Below are positions 56,101 through 64,000 of a DNA stretch of 64,000 bases, one piece after another. How positions within the stretch are numbered: the stretch's first letter is position 1; every line of letters starts with the position of its first letter. The stretch comes from Saccopteryx bilineata (lineage: Eukaryota > Chordata > Mammalia > Chiroptera > Emballonuridae), in the NCBI RefSeq assembly GCF_036850765.1, contig NC_089496.1, positions 104,246,767-104,310,766 of the forward strand, written 5' to 3'. Both the position numbers and the translations under genes were made by a program. Below the pieces are notes generated by a model. The model made no database searches. It was given only the letters and a program-made list of their open reading frames with translations, and was not told the origin of the DNA.

Positions 56101-57809
56101 GGAAATAATGTAAGTTATTTATTCTTTCTTTGCAGACCGGTACCAAATGGCCCACTGACCGGTACCGGTCCGCGGCCCGTGGGTTGTGGACCACTGTTTT
56201 AAGGAACTTTATTTTGTATACATCAGACACAAAGTGGTTTGCAAGTGTGACTGGAATTAAATGTGAAATGAGAGACTTGGAAAACTCTTCTTGCTCCCAG
56301 AGCCCTGTTTGGATCATACCCTCGGACCCCTCTCCGTGGTAGTCTGCAGAGTAGGGGGTTTGGAGGAAAACGTTAGAAGCGTCTCTCTTTGCCACTGTGG
56401 AGATCTTCCGAAACTTCACTTGGAGCTTTTTATAGCTCACCTGACACCAAAAGCAGAGTTCAAACCATTGCATTACTTTCATTTGAAGCCTGGAGGGCTG
56501 GCCCATTGAGGACTGGTTCTCCCTGCTGCCCATGGCAGCCAGTGTCCTCCCGGCAGAGGGCAGAGGGCAGGCTGTGCCTTGCAGGGGCAGGCCAGCCACC
56601 AGTTGGGGTCTCCCTTTGATTCCCCAGGACTCTGCCTGCCCTGGTGTGGCATCGACAGGACTGGACCATACTTCACTCCTACGTGCACCTCGATGCCGAT
56701 GAGCTGGAAGCCCTCCAGATGTGCCCAGGTAGACCACGGGGCCAGGGCAGTGATCTGCTGGGACTAGGGTCGTCGTGTGGTTCTTTGCTTTTGGGGTTTG
56801 GGGGGTTTTGTGTGATTTTGTGTGTGTAGGTGCATTCCTAAGGAGAATACTGATCAGTTATTATTTCTTTGGTAAATGGAACCAATATTTACCCCTTTTA
56901 AAACCTTTAAATAAGGAAAGAATTAGGTAAAATACATGTAGCACAACATTTATCATCTTAATCATTTCTAAGGGTGTAGTCAGTGACAGTAAGTACATTC
57001 ACATTGTTATGTGGCTATCACCAAAATACAACCTGTTTTTGACTTGTAAAGTTCTCATCTTAAAAGTTGCCTCAGTGATTTGATTTAGTTTATAAATTTT
57101 TAAAATTTTTATTTTTGGTTTTTCTTTTTTTTCTTTTTATTTTTTTTTGTTTAGAGTGTCATTTGAACCTTGTCATATTTTTTCTCAAAGAAAAATTATT
57201 TTTAAATAGTTATTATACTTGTATAGTAAGTTTTAATAATAAGATTCTAGGAATAAGTAAATATGGTATTACCTATGTCTACAGTAATCCTAACTTTGTG
57301 GTGTCATAGTTTCTTATTTTTGCTCCTTTAGATTTAATGTTAAAACACCCTTTATCCGTTTATGGTCTTTTTTTTTTTTTTTCTGAAGCTGGAAACAGGG
57401 AGAGACAGTCAGACAGACTCCCGCATGCGCCCGACCGGGATCCACCCGGCACGCCCACCAGGGGCGACGCTCTGCCCACCAGGGGGCGATGCTCTGCCCA
57501 TCCTGGGCGTCGTCATGTTGCGACCAGAGCCACTCTAGCGCCTGAGGCAGAGGCCACAGAGCCATCCCCAGCGCCCGGGCCATCTTTGCTCCAATGGAGC
57601 CTTGGCTGCGGGAGGGGAAGAGAGAGACAGAGGAAAGCGTGGTGGAGGGGTGGAGAAGCAAATGGGCACTTCTCCTGTGTGCCCTGGCCGGGAATCGAAC
57701 CCGGGTCCTCCGCACGCTAGGCCGACGCTCTACCGCTGAGCCAACCGGCCAGGGCTCCGTTTATGGTCTTAACAGGCCACAAAGTTGAAGGTGATAGGGG
57801 CTTTTTTCT

Positions 57810-57840
<31 letters not shown>

Positions 57841-60800
57841 CAGAGGCAGAGATAGACAGGGACAGACAGACAGGAACGGAGAGAGATGAGAAGCATCAAT
57901 CATCAGTTTCTCGTTGCACGTTGCGACTTCTTAGTTGTTCATTGATTGCTTTCTCACATGTGCCTTGACCGCGGGCCTTCAGCAGACCGAGTAACCCACT
58001 GCTGGAGCCAGCAACCTTGGGTCCAAGCTGGTGAGCTCTTCGCTCAAGCCAGATGAGCCCGCGCTCAAGCCGGCGACCTCGGGGTCTCGAACCTGGGTCC
58101 TTCCGCATCCCAGTCCGGTGCTCTATCCACTGCGCCACCACCTGGTCAGGCGATAGGGGCTTTTAAATTATGGAATGTTTATTATCTATAAAATAATATG
58201 TGATTTTCGATGCGTGTTATAAAAGCTAGCAGAGCGTTGATGACTCAGCAGAGATGGAAGGAGAAGGTCGTCAGTCCTTTGCAGCCTCGTGTCGCTCCCC
58301 CACGTGCTCTTGCTCTCCCTCGGCCACTTACTCTAACATCTCTCTAAACAACATACTGTTTGATTTCCCTCAACTAACTTTTTATAGGTGGACTCATGAT
58401 GGACGGTCTGTGGCCTATGTTTTTTGTTGTTTTTTTGCTTAACATTTAATATTTTTGTGGGATTCACCCACGTTCAGGTGATGTGTGTAGTCCCATTCAC
58501 TTTCACTGCTGCATAGGATTCCATTAAGTCATATGCCATCGTAGACTCAATTGGACTTTTTCTCTTTATTCACTTTAAAAGCAGAGCTGCTGTGAGCACT
58601 CTTACCAGTCTCTTGGGGCACTTAGGCAAAGGTTGCACTTCACCCTCCCACTAGTGGTGTGGGAGAGGTCCCATTATTTCATGTCCTTAATAACATTTGG
58701 TTATTGTCAAACTTTTTTTTATTATTACGGTATTAATGATTTTTTAGAGAGCGAGAGACATTGATTTGTGGTTTCACTTATTGATGCATTCATTGGTTGA
58801 TTCTTTTTTTTTTTTTTTTCTGAAGCTAGAAATGGGGAGAGACAGTCAGACAGACTCCCGCATGCGCCCGACCGGGATCCACCCGGCACGCCCACCAGGG
58901 GCCGTCGCTCTGCCGCGACCAGAGCCACTCTAGCGCCTGGGGCAGAGGCCAAGGAGCCATGCCCAGCGCCCGGGCCATCTTTGCTCCAATGGAGCCTTGG
59001 CTGCGGGAGGGGAAGAGAGAGACAGAGAGGAAGGAGGGGGTGGGGGTGGAGAAGCAAATGGGCGCTTCTCCTATGTGCCCTGGCCGGGAATCGAACCCGG
59101 GTCCCCCTCACGCCAGGCTGACGCTCTACCGCTGAGCCAACCGGCCAGGGCCCATTGGTTGATTCTTGTATGTGCCCTGACCATGGATCAAACCCGTAAC
59201 TTTGGTGTATTAGGATGATGCTCTAACCAACTCAACTCCTGGCCAGAGTTAATTTTACTTTTTACATTTTGTTAAAAACCCAAAGGTAGCCTGACCAGGT
59301 GGTGGCTCAGTGGATGGAGCATCGGACTGGGATGCAGAGGACCCAGGTTCAAGACCCCCGAGGTTGCCAGCTTGAGCGCGGGCTCATCTGGTTTGAGCAA
59401 AATTCCACCAGCTTGAGCCCAAGGTCGCTGGCTCCAGCAAGGGGTTACTCGGTCTGCTGTAGGCCCATGGTCAAGGTGCATATGAGAAAGCAATCAATGA
59501 ACAACTAAGGTGTTGCAATGCGCAATGAAAAACTAATGATTGATGCTTCTCATCTCTCCGTTCCTGTCTGTCTGTCCCTGTCTATCCCTCTCTCTGACTC
59601 ACTCTCTGTCTCTGTAAAACAAACAAACAAACAAAAAAACACCCCAAAGGTAGAAAGATAATTCTCCTATATTTTCTTATAAAAAAAATTTTTTTTCTTG
59701 TAAAAATTTTAAGTTTTTTTCTTCCTCATTTAAGTCTTCCTATACCAGGAATTACATTTTGGTAATGTGTGTTTAGGAGCTGATTTCATTTTTTTCCCAT
59801 TTAAATAGCCACTTGGCCCAGGAACACTTTTTATTTTTATTTTATTTTATTTTATTTTATTTATTTATTTCATTTTTCCGAAGCTGGAAACGGGGAGGCA
59901 GTCAGACAGACTCCCGCATGCGCCCGACCAGGATCCACCCGGAATGCCCACCAGGGGGCGATGTTCTGTCGCTCTGTTGTATCCAGAGCCATTCTAGCGC
60001 CTGAGGCAGAGGCCACAGAGACATCCCTAGCGCCCGGGCCATCTTTGCTCCAGTGGAGCATTGGCTGCAGGAGGGGAAGAGAGAGACAGAGAGGAAGGAG
60101 AGGGGGAGGGGTGGAGAAGCAGATGGGCACTTCTCCTGTGTGCCCTGGCCGGGAATCGAACCCGGGACTCCTGCATGCCAGGCGACGCTCTACCGCTGAG
60201 CCAACAGGCCAGGGCCAGGAACACTTTTTAAATACATAGTGTTCTCCAGTAATCAGCAGTTACATTTCTCTCTGATACCACATTTTCTCAAATGTGATGG
60301 AGTCTTTTGGTGCTCTGTGGTGAGTTTTTGGTTTTGTTGCTGTTGTGTTTTTTAAATGTCCTCACCTGGTAAAGTAAAGCTTTAGCAATGATACATTGGC
60401 CCTTAACAGTTTTTTTTTTTTAATTTTATTGCTCTGAAATCCGGAAAGTCTGTGAATTGTTCTCTTAACGTCAACTCCAAAGGTCTGCTAATTCTGAAGT
60501 CTTCCCGATTCCTTTAGCACGTATGGTATCAGCTCTAAAATCGGTGAGACAGGGCGCTGTTTCCACTTGTCTTCCAAGAAACCGAGTGTTTGGCCATGAT
60601 TTATTGGAGAGAAGGACCCTGAAGAGGGAACATGGCTCAAGAGCATCCTGGCTACCTTCTGCCTCGTCTGTCCTTTCTGCCCCCAAAGCAATGACGGAAC
60701 AGGAAATGCTCTCCTTCGGGGTCCTTCCTTGCCCCTGAAGTCTGGCTTGGGAATGTGTGGAGTTGTGTGAGTTTCTCCAGGCAGTTGACAATCGTGTAGC

Positions 60801-63674
60801 CTTAGTCAATGCCTGAATAAGTAAAGCAGGGAGAAAAAGCAGCGGGTGATCATTGAGACTCAATTCTCTTTTCATGTGTTCGCAGTAGGATTGTTCACAC
60901 TCCGGTAACGTTGGTCACCTTTGTAATGCAGGTTACATCGCTGGATTTGTAGACTTGGAGGTGAGCAATAGATCAGACCTCTATGACGTATTTGTGAACC
61001 TGGCAGACAGTGAGATTACCATTGCTCCGCTGGCGAAAGGTTAGTTCTCGGTTCTCCTCTGTTGCTGACACAAGATGTAAGTCAGGCAGTTGTGGCTTTT
61101 AGGCCGATTGTCTAAAACCAGTGTTGGAGGGCCTGACAACCGGCTGTGCTGAAGCTGCGGGATTTATTCTTAGGCTTGGCCATGTTAGTAATGCACTGTG
61201 GATGCTTATCCTGCACAGCGTATGTTAATAAGATAGTCTGTTCATCTGTTTCTCCACTTTCTACTTAAACAAGGTGTGTTAGTTATTTATTACTGCATGA
61301 CAAATCACTTCTAAACTTAGTGATTCAAAACAACAAATATTTATTATCTCACTGTTTTGGTGGGTTAGGAATTCAGGACTGACTTAACCGGGAAGTTCTG
61401 ACTCAAGGTCTCTCATGAGGTTTCAGGCAACACAGTGCCAGCATTGAAGGGATCTGGAGGCTCAGCTGGGGCTCGGGGCTCCACTTCCCACTCACTCACA
61501 GGGCTGTTGGCAGGAGCCCTCACTACATCGGCCTCGTCATAGGGCAGCGTGAGTGTCCTCGTGACCTGACAGCTGGTTCCCCAAGAGTGAATGATCTGAG
61601 AGACTGAGGAGACCACAGCGCCCTTTATGACCTGCTCTCAGGAGCCATTCACTGTCACTTCCTGCACATTATAGTTGTTAGAAGCAAGTTGTTAACCCAG
61701 TCCCCATTTCAGGGAGAGGAACTAGGCTCCATCTCTTGAAGTAAGCCGTATTAAAAAGAGTGCGTAGACTGACAAGCACACAAGGGTTGACTGTGACTCC
61801 TGTGCAGGAGATCTTTGAAGGCAATCTCAGTAAGCCCAGGAAATGTGAGCGGTCTTGGAGCTAAGGATCGAGAAAGGGTGTCCCATCTCTGGAAACTTGG
61901 CATTGTCCTGAATCACAGCTACCTAAAAGTGTGAAGACTGGGTTACCTGGGTACGCCCAGGGCACTTCTGAGCTACTGGTTACAGATGGGATTCCTGGGT
62001 TCTCATTGCTCTTTCTACTGGAAGTTGAAATGACTGAATGCTGCCTAATGATGGGTTTTTATTAGATAGATTCTTACAAAATCTATCATTGTCTGAGATT
62101 TTATCTAGTAACTCCAAATGAATAGTACCAAAACTAGTTTTCTTTTATTCGTTTTAAAATTACAAACATAATGCGTGTTCATGACAAAAAATTCAAATAT
62201 AAAATCATCATTAGGAGATGATGAAGCAAAAGTGATAGCAAACTAGCTGTGCCTGGGCCCCGGAAATTGCTGAAAGGGTGGCCGTCTCCTTGCTGCCATC
62301 TGTCGCTCTAAATCTAAGACGGGTGCGTCCCAGTCAGCACCATTCACATCTGTCCCTTGGGGTGACAAACAGAAATTTCCGTTAATCTCCTTAATGCAGA
62401 AAGTGGCAGTGTATATAACGAATGCAACTTTGGTTGTTTCCTTCTCATTTCTAAGGCCTTTGACCCATTGAGTGTTCAGGAAGCATTTTCGCAACATTCC
62501 TGCCAGAAAAAGATGAACTTGAATTCTAAACTGTAAAGATCTGGACAGGGAAGTCAGGCTCTTGGCTTAAACTCACATTTATTTGTAATCAGAAGCAAAA
62601 TAAAAATTCTTATCAGGTAGTTGTAAAGGAGAGGTTTGGTTTGGTGTTGGAGTGTTTTTTAAGTTTTCTGAAGCTGGAAATGGAGAGACAGTCAGACAGA
62701 CTCCCGCATGCTCCCGACTGGGATCCACCCGGCACACCCACCAGGGGGCAACACTCTGCCCACCAGGGGGCGATGCTCTGTTGCGACCAGAGCCTCTAGC
62801 GCCTGGGGCAGAGGCCAAGGAGCCATCCCCAGCGCCCGGGCCATCTTTGCTCCAATGGAGCCTCGGCTGCGGGAGGGGAAGAGAGAAACAGAGAGGAAGG
62901 AGAGGGGGAGGGGTGGAGAAGCAGATGGGCGCTTCTTCTGTGTGCCCTGGCCGGGAATCGAACCCGGGACTTCTGCACGCCAGGCTGATGCTCTACCACT
63001 GAGCCAACCAGCCAGGGCCTTGGAGTGTTTTTATTTTGGACATGAAGTATGTAAATGACGATCATGCCTTCCTGACCTCCGAGCATAGTGGTCGTGAACC
63101 TATGGCTCGTGAGCCAGATGTGGCTCTTTTGATGGCTGCATCTGGCTCGCAGACAAATCTTTAATAAAAAAAAAATAATAACATTAAAAATATAAAACAT
63201 TTTCATGTATTACAATACATTCATTTCATACCACTCGTGTTCATGGTTGAAGGAGGCTGGAGCCAATCACAGCTGTCCTCTGGGACAACACCAAATTTTT
63301 ATTGGATAATGCATAATGTACACAGGTCGCTGTATGGCTCTCACAGAATTACATTTTAAAATATGTGGCGTTCATGGCTCTCTAGCCAAAAAGGTTCCCG
63401 ACCCCTGGCCTAGCACGTCATATTTGTGATTAGCAGTAAGGTGGAAATGGGGAGGGTTGTCGGTTGCTTTTTGACAATCCCCTCTGTATCATCTTTCAGG
63501 TTTCAGATAAATGACATGATTATTTTTTATTATGTAAACTTCTAAATTTTATACAGTACATTCTTCTTAATCTCACTAGAGGCCATGGCAATGGGCAAAC
63601 TGCACAGAGAAATTGGTCAGCTGATTGTTCAGTCTGCAGAAGATCCAGAGAAATCCGACAGCCAAGTTATACAG
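41162..63674 (+). CDS. DENND10: DENND10 (FAM45A), DENN domain-containing protein 10 (exons 1-8, codons 1-299)
   Basis: Eight plus-strand exons (55, 197, 80, 149, 112, 101, 108, 95 nt) join in one frame with GT-AG junctions. The protein begins [18 protein letters not shown] and includes [20 protein letters not shown] and [20 protein letters not shown], which I recognise as DENND10. The human protein is about 357 residues, so the last exon or exons (about 58 residues) are beyond the right edge. The protein is a compact DENN-fold protein linked to late endosomes and Rab27, and is found with the CCC/Commander endosomal recycling complex. No stop or frameshift interrupts the exons. Differences from remembered human include CPGYIAGF for CTGYVAGF and SNRSDLYD for SNRPDLYD. 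EIF3A lies upstream in the opposite direction. Confidence 0.96.
41661..42474. other. DENND10 intron 1, first part
   Basis: No separate gene recognised; CpG density falls away from the promoter. Confidence 0.6.
42475..42741 (-). repeat. SINE type B
   Basis: Reversed copy with a long T/ATTT tail; flank TTTCCCACCCC on both sides. Confidence 0.94.
43186..43562 (+). repeat. SINE type A
   Basis: Full ACACAGGAG subtype; target repeat AAGAAGATGGCT. Confidence 0.95.
43665..43790 (-). mobile_element. LINE-1 fragment
   Basis: ATTATATTAGTTTTAGGTGT and GTGATTAGTAATTATGTAAC are common reversed L1 phrases. Similar short piece at 50115-50190. Confidence 0.5.
44062..44745. mobile_element. hAT-type MITE with nested SINE
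   Basis: Perfect 8-bp duplication TTCCATAG (44054-44061, 44746-44753). Ends CAGAGATCGGGAACC and TGTTCCCGACCCG are inverted. The body matches the element at 63086-63407, in opposite orientation. No transposase. Confidence 0.9.
44278..44626 (-). repeat. SINE type A inside hAT MITE
   Basis: Reversed copy; flank AGAATGTTTTA on both sides. Confidence 0.94.
45193..45389 (+). CDS. DENND10: DENND10 exon 2
   Basis: 197 nt coding [20 protein letters not shown] through SSVLKK. Acceptor CACCGTAG|A, donor AAAAAG|GTATGA. Confidence 0.95.
45667..46004 (+). repeat. SINE type C
   Basis: Full copy with AATGGCCTG repeats on both sides. Confidence 0.95.
46039..46448 (-). repeat. SINE type A
   Basis: Reversed full copy with internal duplicated block; GAAGTATATTTTTC flanks. 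Confidence 0.95.
46485..46792 (+). repeat. SINE type C
   Basis: Copy with AAAACTGTTTTAG flanks and a short (AC)n end. Confidence 0.95.
46989..47200 (+). repeat. SINE type B
   Basis: Copy with ACCACTGTGG flanks and CT microsatellite. Confidence 0.93.
47667..48058 (-). repeat. SINE type A, near-consensus
   Basis: Reversed full copy with internal duplicated block, flanked by AGTTCACAATATGATTTTT; likely one of the younger insertions. Confidence 0.96.
48059..48673. other. DENND10 intron 2, end part
   Basis: AT-rich unique intron before exon 3; nothing recognised. Confidence 0.6.
48674..48753 (+). CDS. DENND10: DENND10 exon 3
   Basis: 80 nt coding [20 protein letters not shown] then FTRILC plus two bases of an Arg codon. 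Acceptor TTGGACAG|G, donor TGTAG|GTCTGT. Confidence 0.95.
48754..51738. other. DENND10 intron 3
   Basis: 3 kb with no SINE, unlike the neighbouring introns. Holds a poly(G) run at about 49501-49513, a short L1 piece near 50115-50190 and otherwise unassigned DNA. Confidence 0.6.
51739..51887 (+). CDS. DENND10: DENND10 exon 4
   Basis: 149 nt coding [20 protein letters not shown] through LAGSIK. Acceptor TCTTACAG|A, donor CAAAG|GTAAAA. A type A SINE begins 75 bases after the donor. Confidence 0.95.
51962..52333 (+). repeat. SINE type A
   Basis: Full ACACAGGAG subtype. It begins 75 bp after the exon 4 donor; AGAAACAG flanks. Confidence 0.95.
52353..52722 (+). repeat. SINE type A
   Basis: Second full copy directly downstream with its own target repeat CCATCCCAG. 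Confidence 0.95.
53372..53615 (+). repeat. SINE type A-related, old and shortened
   Basis: Head GGCTCTAGCCAGTGACTCAG and B box GGTTCAATTCCTGG; the middle is deleted. Confidence 0.85.
53624..54025 (+). repeat. SINE type A, near-consensus
   Basis: Full ACATAGGAG subtype with internal duplicated block and a tail of AAAC units. Confidence 0.95.
54350..54461 (+). CDS. DENND10: DENND10 exon 5
   Basis: 112 nt coding [20 protein letters not shown] through EAVQEFT and part of Arg. Acceptor TTTTAAG|A, donor ACCAG|GTATCC. Confidence 0.95.
54670..54895 (+). mobile_element. old hAT-Charlie-type MITE fragment
   Basis: GGCCATATGGTCTCTGTCCC and CCAATAAAACTTTATGTGTA mark the same old family as 27762-28440; terminal repeats are decayed. 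Confidence 0.55.
55150..55345. repeat. MIR element or elements
   Basis: GATGAGAAAACTGAGGCTCT (reversed MIR end), then TTTCTAAGCCTCAGTTTCTG (forward MIR end). Confidence 0.6.
55515..55879 (-). repeat. SINE type A
   Basis: Reversed full copy, CACAGGAG subtype, ending GAGCCAACCAGCCAGGGCT. Confidence 0.94.
55896..56196. mobile_element. hAT-type MITE, 301 bp, uninterrupted
   Basis: Same family as 4337-5499. Ends CATTGGTCCCCAACC and GGTTGTGGACCACTG; perfect 8-bp duplication TTTTAAGG (55888-55895, 56197-56204). Shows the intact non-autonomous form. Confidence 0.93.
56628..56728 (+). CDS. DENND10: DENND10 exon 6
   Basis: 101 nt coding [20 protein letters not shown] through LQMCP. Acceptor TCCCCAG|G, donor CCAG|GTAGAC. 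Confidence 0.95.
56930..57075. mobile_element. old LINE-1 fragment
   Basis: AAGTACATTCACATTGTTAT and GTGGCTATCACCAAAATACA are L1M-type phrases. Confidence 0.45.
57371..57755 (-). repeat. SINE type A
   Basis: Reversed full copy with internal duplicated block; TCCGTTTATGGTCTT flanks. Confidence 0.95.
57804..58151 (-). repeat. SINE type C
   Basis: Reversed full copy; GATAGGGGCTTTT flanks. Confidence 0.95.
58440..58640 (-). mobile_element. old LINE-1 fragment
   Basis: GCATAGGATTCCATTAAGTC and AGCAGAGCTGCTGTGAGCAC are typical reversed L1M phrases. Confidence 0.45.
58738..59245 (-). repeat. SINE type D interrupted by a type A SINE
   Basis: Reversed VES-like D copy split at CATTGGTTGATTCTT, which flanks the inner SINE. 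Confidence 0.92.
58807..59151 (-). repeat. SINE type A inside a type D SINE
   Basis: Reversed ACATAGGAG subtype without the internal duplicated block. Confidence 0.94.
59288..59641 (+). repeat. SINE type C
   Basis: Full copy with CCCAAAGGTA flanks and AAAC tail. Confidence 0.95.
59834..60216 (-). repeat. SINE type A with (TTTTA)n tail
   Basis: Reversed full copy; CAGGAACACTTTTTA flanks. Confidence 0.95.
60217..60931. other. DENND10 intron 6, end part
   Basis: No repeat or RNA recognised before exon 7. Confidence 0.5.
60932..61039 (+). CDS. DENND10: DENND10 exon 7
   Basis: 108 nt coding [20 protein letters not shown] through IAPLAK. Acceptor AATGCAG|G, donor AAAG|GTTAGT. Confidence 0.95.
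61260..61740 (+). mobile_element. old mammalian interspersed repeat, class uncertain
   Basis: GTGATTCAAAACAACAAATA, GACTCAAGGTCTCTCATGAG and CTCACAGGGCTGTTGGCAGG match a common old mammalian repeat that I recognise but cannot name with certainty. Confidence 0.5.
61741..62659. other. DENND10 intron 7, unassigned middle part
   Basis: A short L1-like phrase (AATTACAAACATAATGCGTG) near 62157; nothing else recognised. Confidence 0.4.
62660..63018 (-). repeat. SINE type A, mosaic subtype
   Basis: Reversed copy combining the CACACAGAAG/CATCTGC head with the internal duplicated block; TTGGAGTGTTTTT flanks. Confidence 0.94.
63086..63407. mobile_element. hAT-type MITE, about 320 bp, uninterrupted
   Basis: Same family as 44062-44745 but reversed. 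Right end AAAAGGTTCCCGACCCCTG; flanks TCCGAGCA and GCCTAGCA agree at 6 of 8 positions. Non-coding. Confidence 0.85.
63580..63674 (+). CDS. DENND10: DENND10 exon 8
   Basis: 95 nt coding [20 protein letters not shown] through SDSQVIQ. Acceptor TCACTAG|A, donor CAG|GTAACT. The rest of the gene is beyond the window. Confidence 0.94.
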
Positions 63675-64000
63675 GTAACTCCCTAACTTGCTTTGCGTGG
63701 CCCTGTGTGCAGAGCTGCTTGTTATCAACTGTGCACATGACAGAGGAAGTGACAGCGAGAGGCCAGCAGGCAGGTGCCCCTGCGGGTTTGCAGGTGCACC
63801 CCCTGGAAGGGAGCAGGCAGGGGCTGTCATGGCTGATCAGTTGTCGGGCTCTGAGGACAAGGTATCTATGGGGTGGGCGGTTGGAGGGCGGATGCCGAAG
63901 CCCAGCATTATGGTGAGAAGCGTAACCTCTAAGTGGTCTGGAACGCTGTGCTGGACTGGCCCACGCGTCCTCTCCTCCTAGTAGAATTTTCCTGGAGGAA

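Noticed and set aside
56021..56737. Minus-strand 238-codon frame over DENND10 exon 6
   Set aside because: It runs antisense through a real exon, an intron and a hAT MITE; a chance open frame.

Overview
The window is nuclear DNA of a placental mammal, most probably a bat. The genes are split by GT-AG introns, two CpG islands mark promoters, and at least 55 tRNA-headed SINEs are present. Their heads (A-box-like GGCTCAGTGGTAGAG, B-box-like GGTTCGATTCCCGG) and 3' parts look like the chiropteran VES class. The species cannot be fixed from this sequence alone.

Layout. (1) 1-22434, minus strand: 5' part of EIF3A, scaffold subunit of translation initiation factor eIF3. Ten complete coding exons and part of the eleventh give codons 1-523 in one continuous frame; the gene runs off the left edge. 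Two related H/ACA snoRNAs of SNORA19 type lie in introns 9 and 8. (2) About 21.83-22.85 kb: CpG island and promoter of EIF3A. (3) 22.85-41.0 kb: intergenic DNA, mostly old L2, MIR, L1 and LTR remnants plus younger SINEs and DNA-transposon MITEs. It holds one processed copy of thymosin beta-4 (TMSB4X type) with an intact 44-codon frame, poly(A) tail and target-site duplication. (4) About 40.98-41.66 kb: CpG island and promoter of DENND10. (5) 41162-63674, plus strand: exons 1-8 of DENND10 (formerly FAM45A), codons 1-299; the C-terminal part lies beyond the right edge. The two genes are divergent, with 18.7 kb between start codons; this is the neighbourhood I recall from human chromosome 10q26.

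SINE types used below: A, about 350-410 bp, head CCCTGGCCGGTTGGCTCAG, ending near TTCCAGCTTCAGAAAAATAC plus poly(A); B, about 200 bp, head GCCTGACCTGTGGTGGCGCA, ending in a CT-rich stretch and poly(A); C, about 340 bp, head GCCTGACCAGGCGGTGGCGC; D, about 150-190 bp, older simple VES-like form. DNA transposons include several hAT-type MITEs with 8-bp target duplications, one SPIN-like palindromic MITE inside a SINE, and a Tc1/mariner-type MITE flanked by TA. No bacterial-type system, CRISPR array or intact retroviral gene was seen. The points of most interest are the paired SNORA19-type snoRNAs, the intact thymosin retrocopy, three places where two SINEs sit in tandem sharing one target duplication, and the nested transposon insertions that give relative ages.
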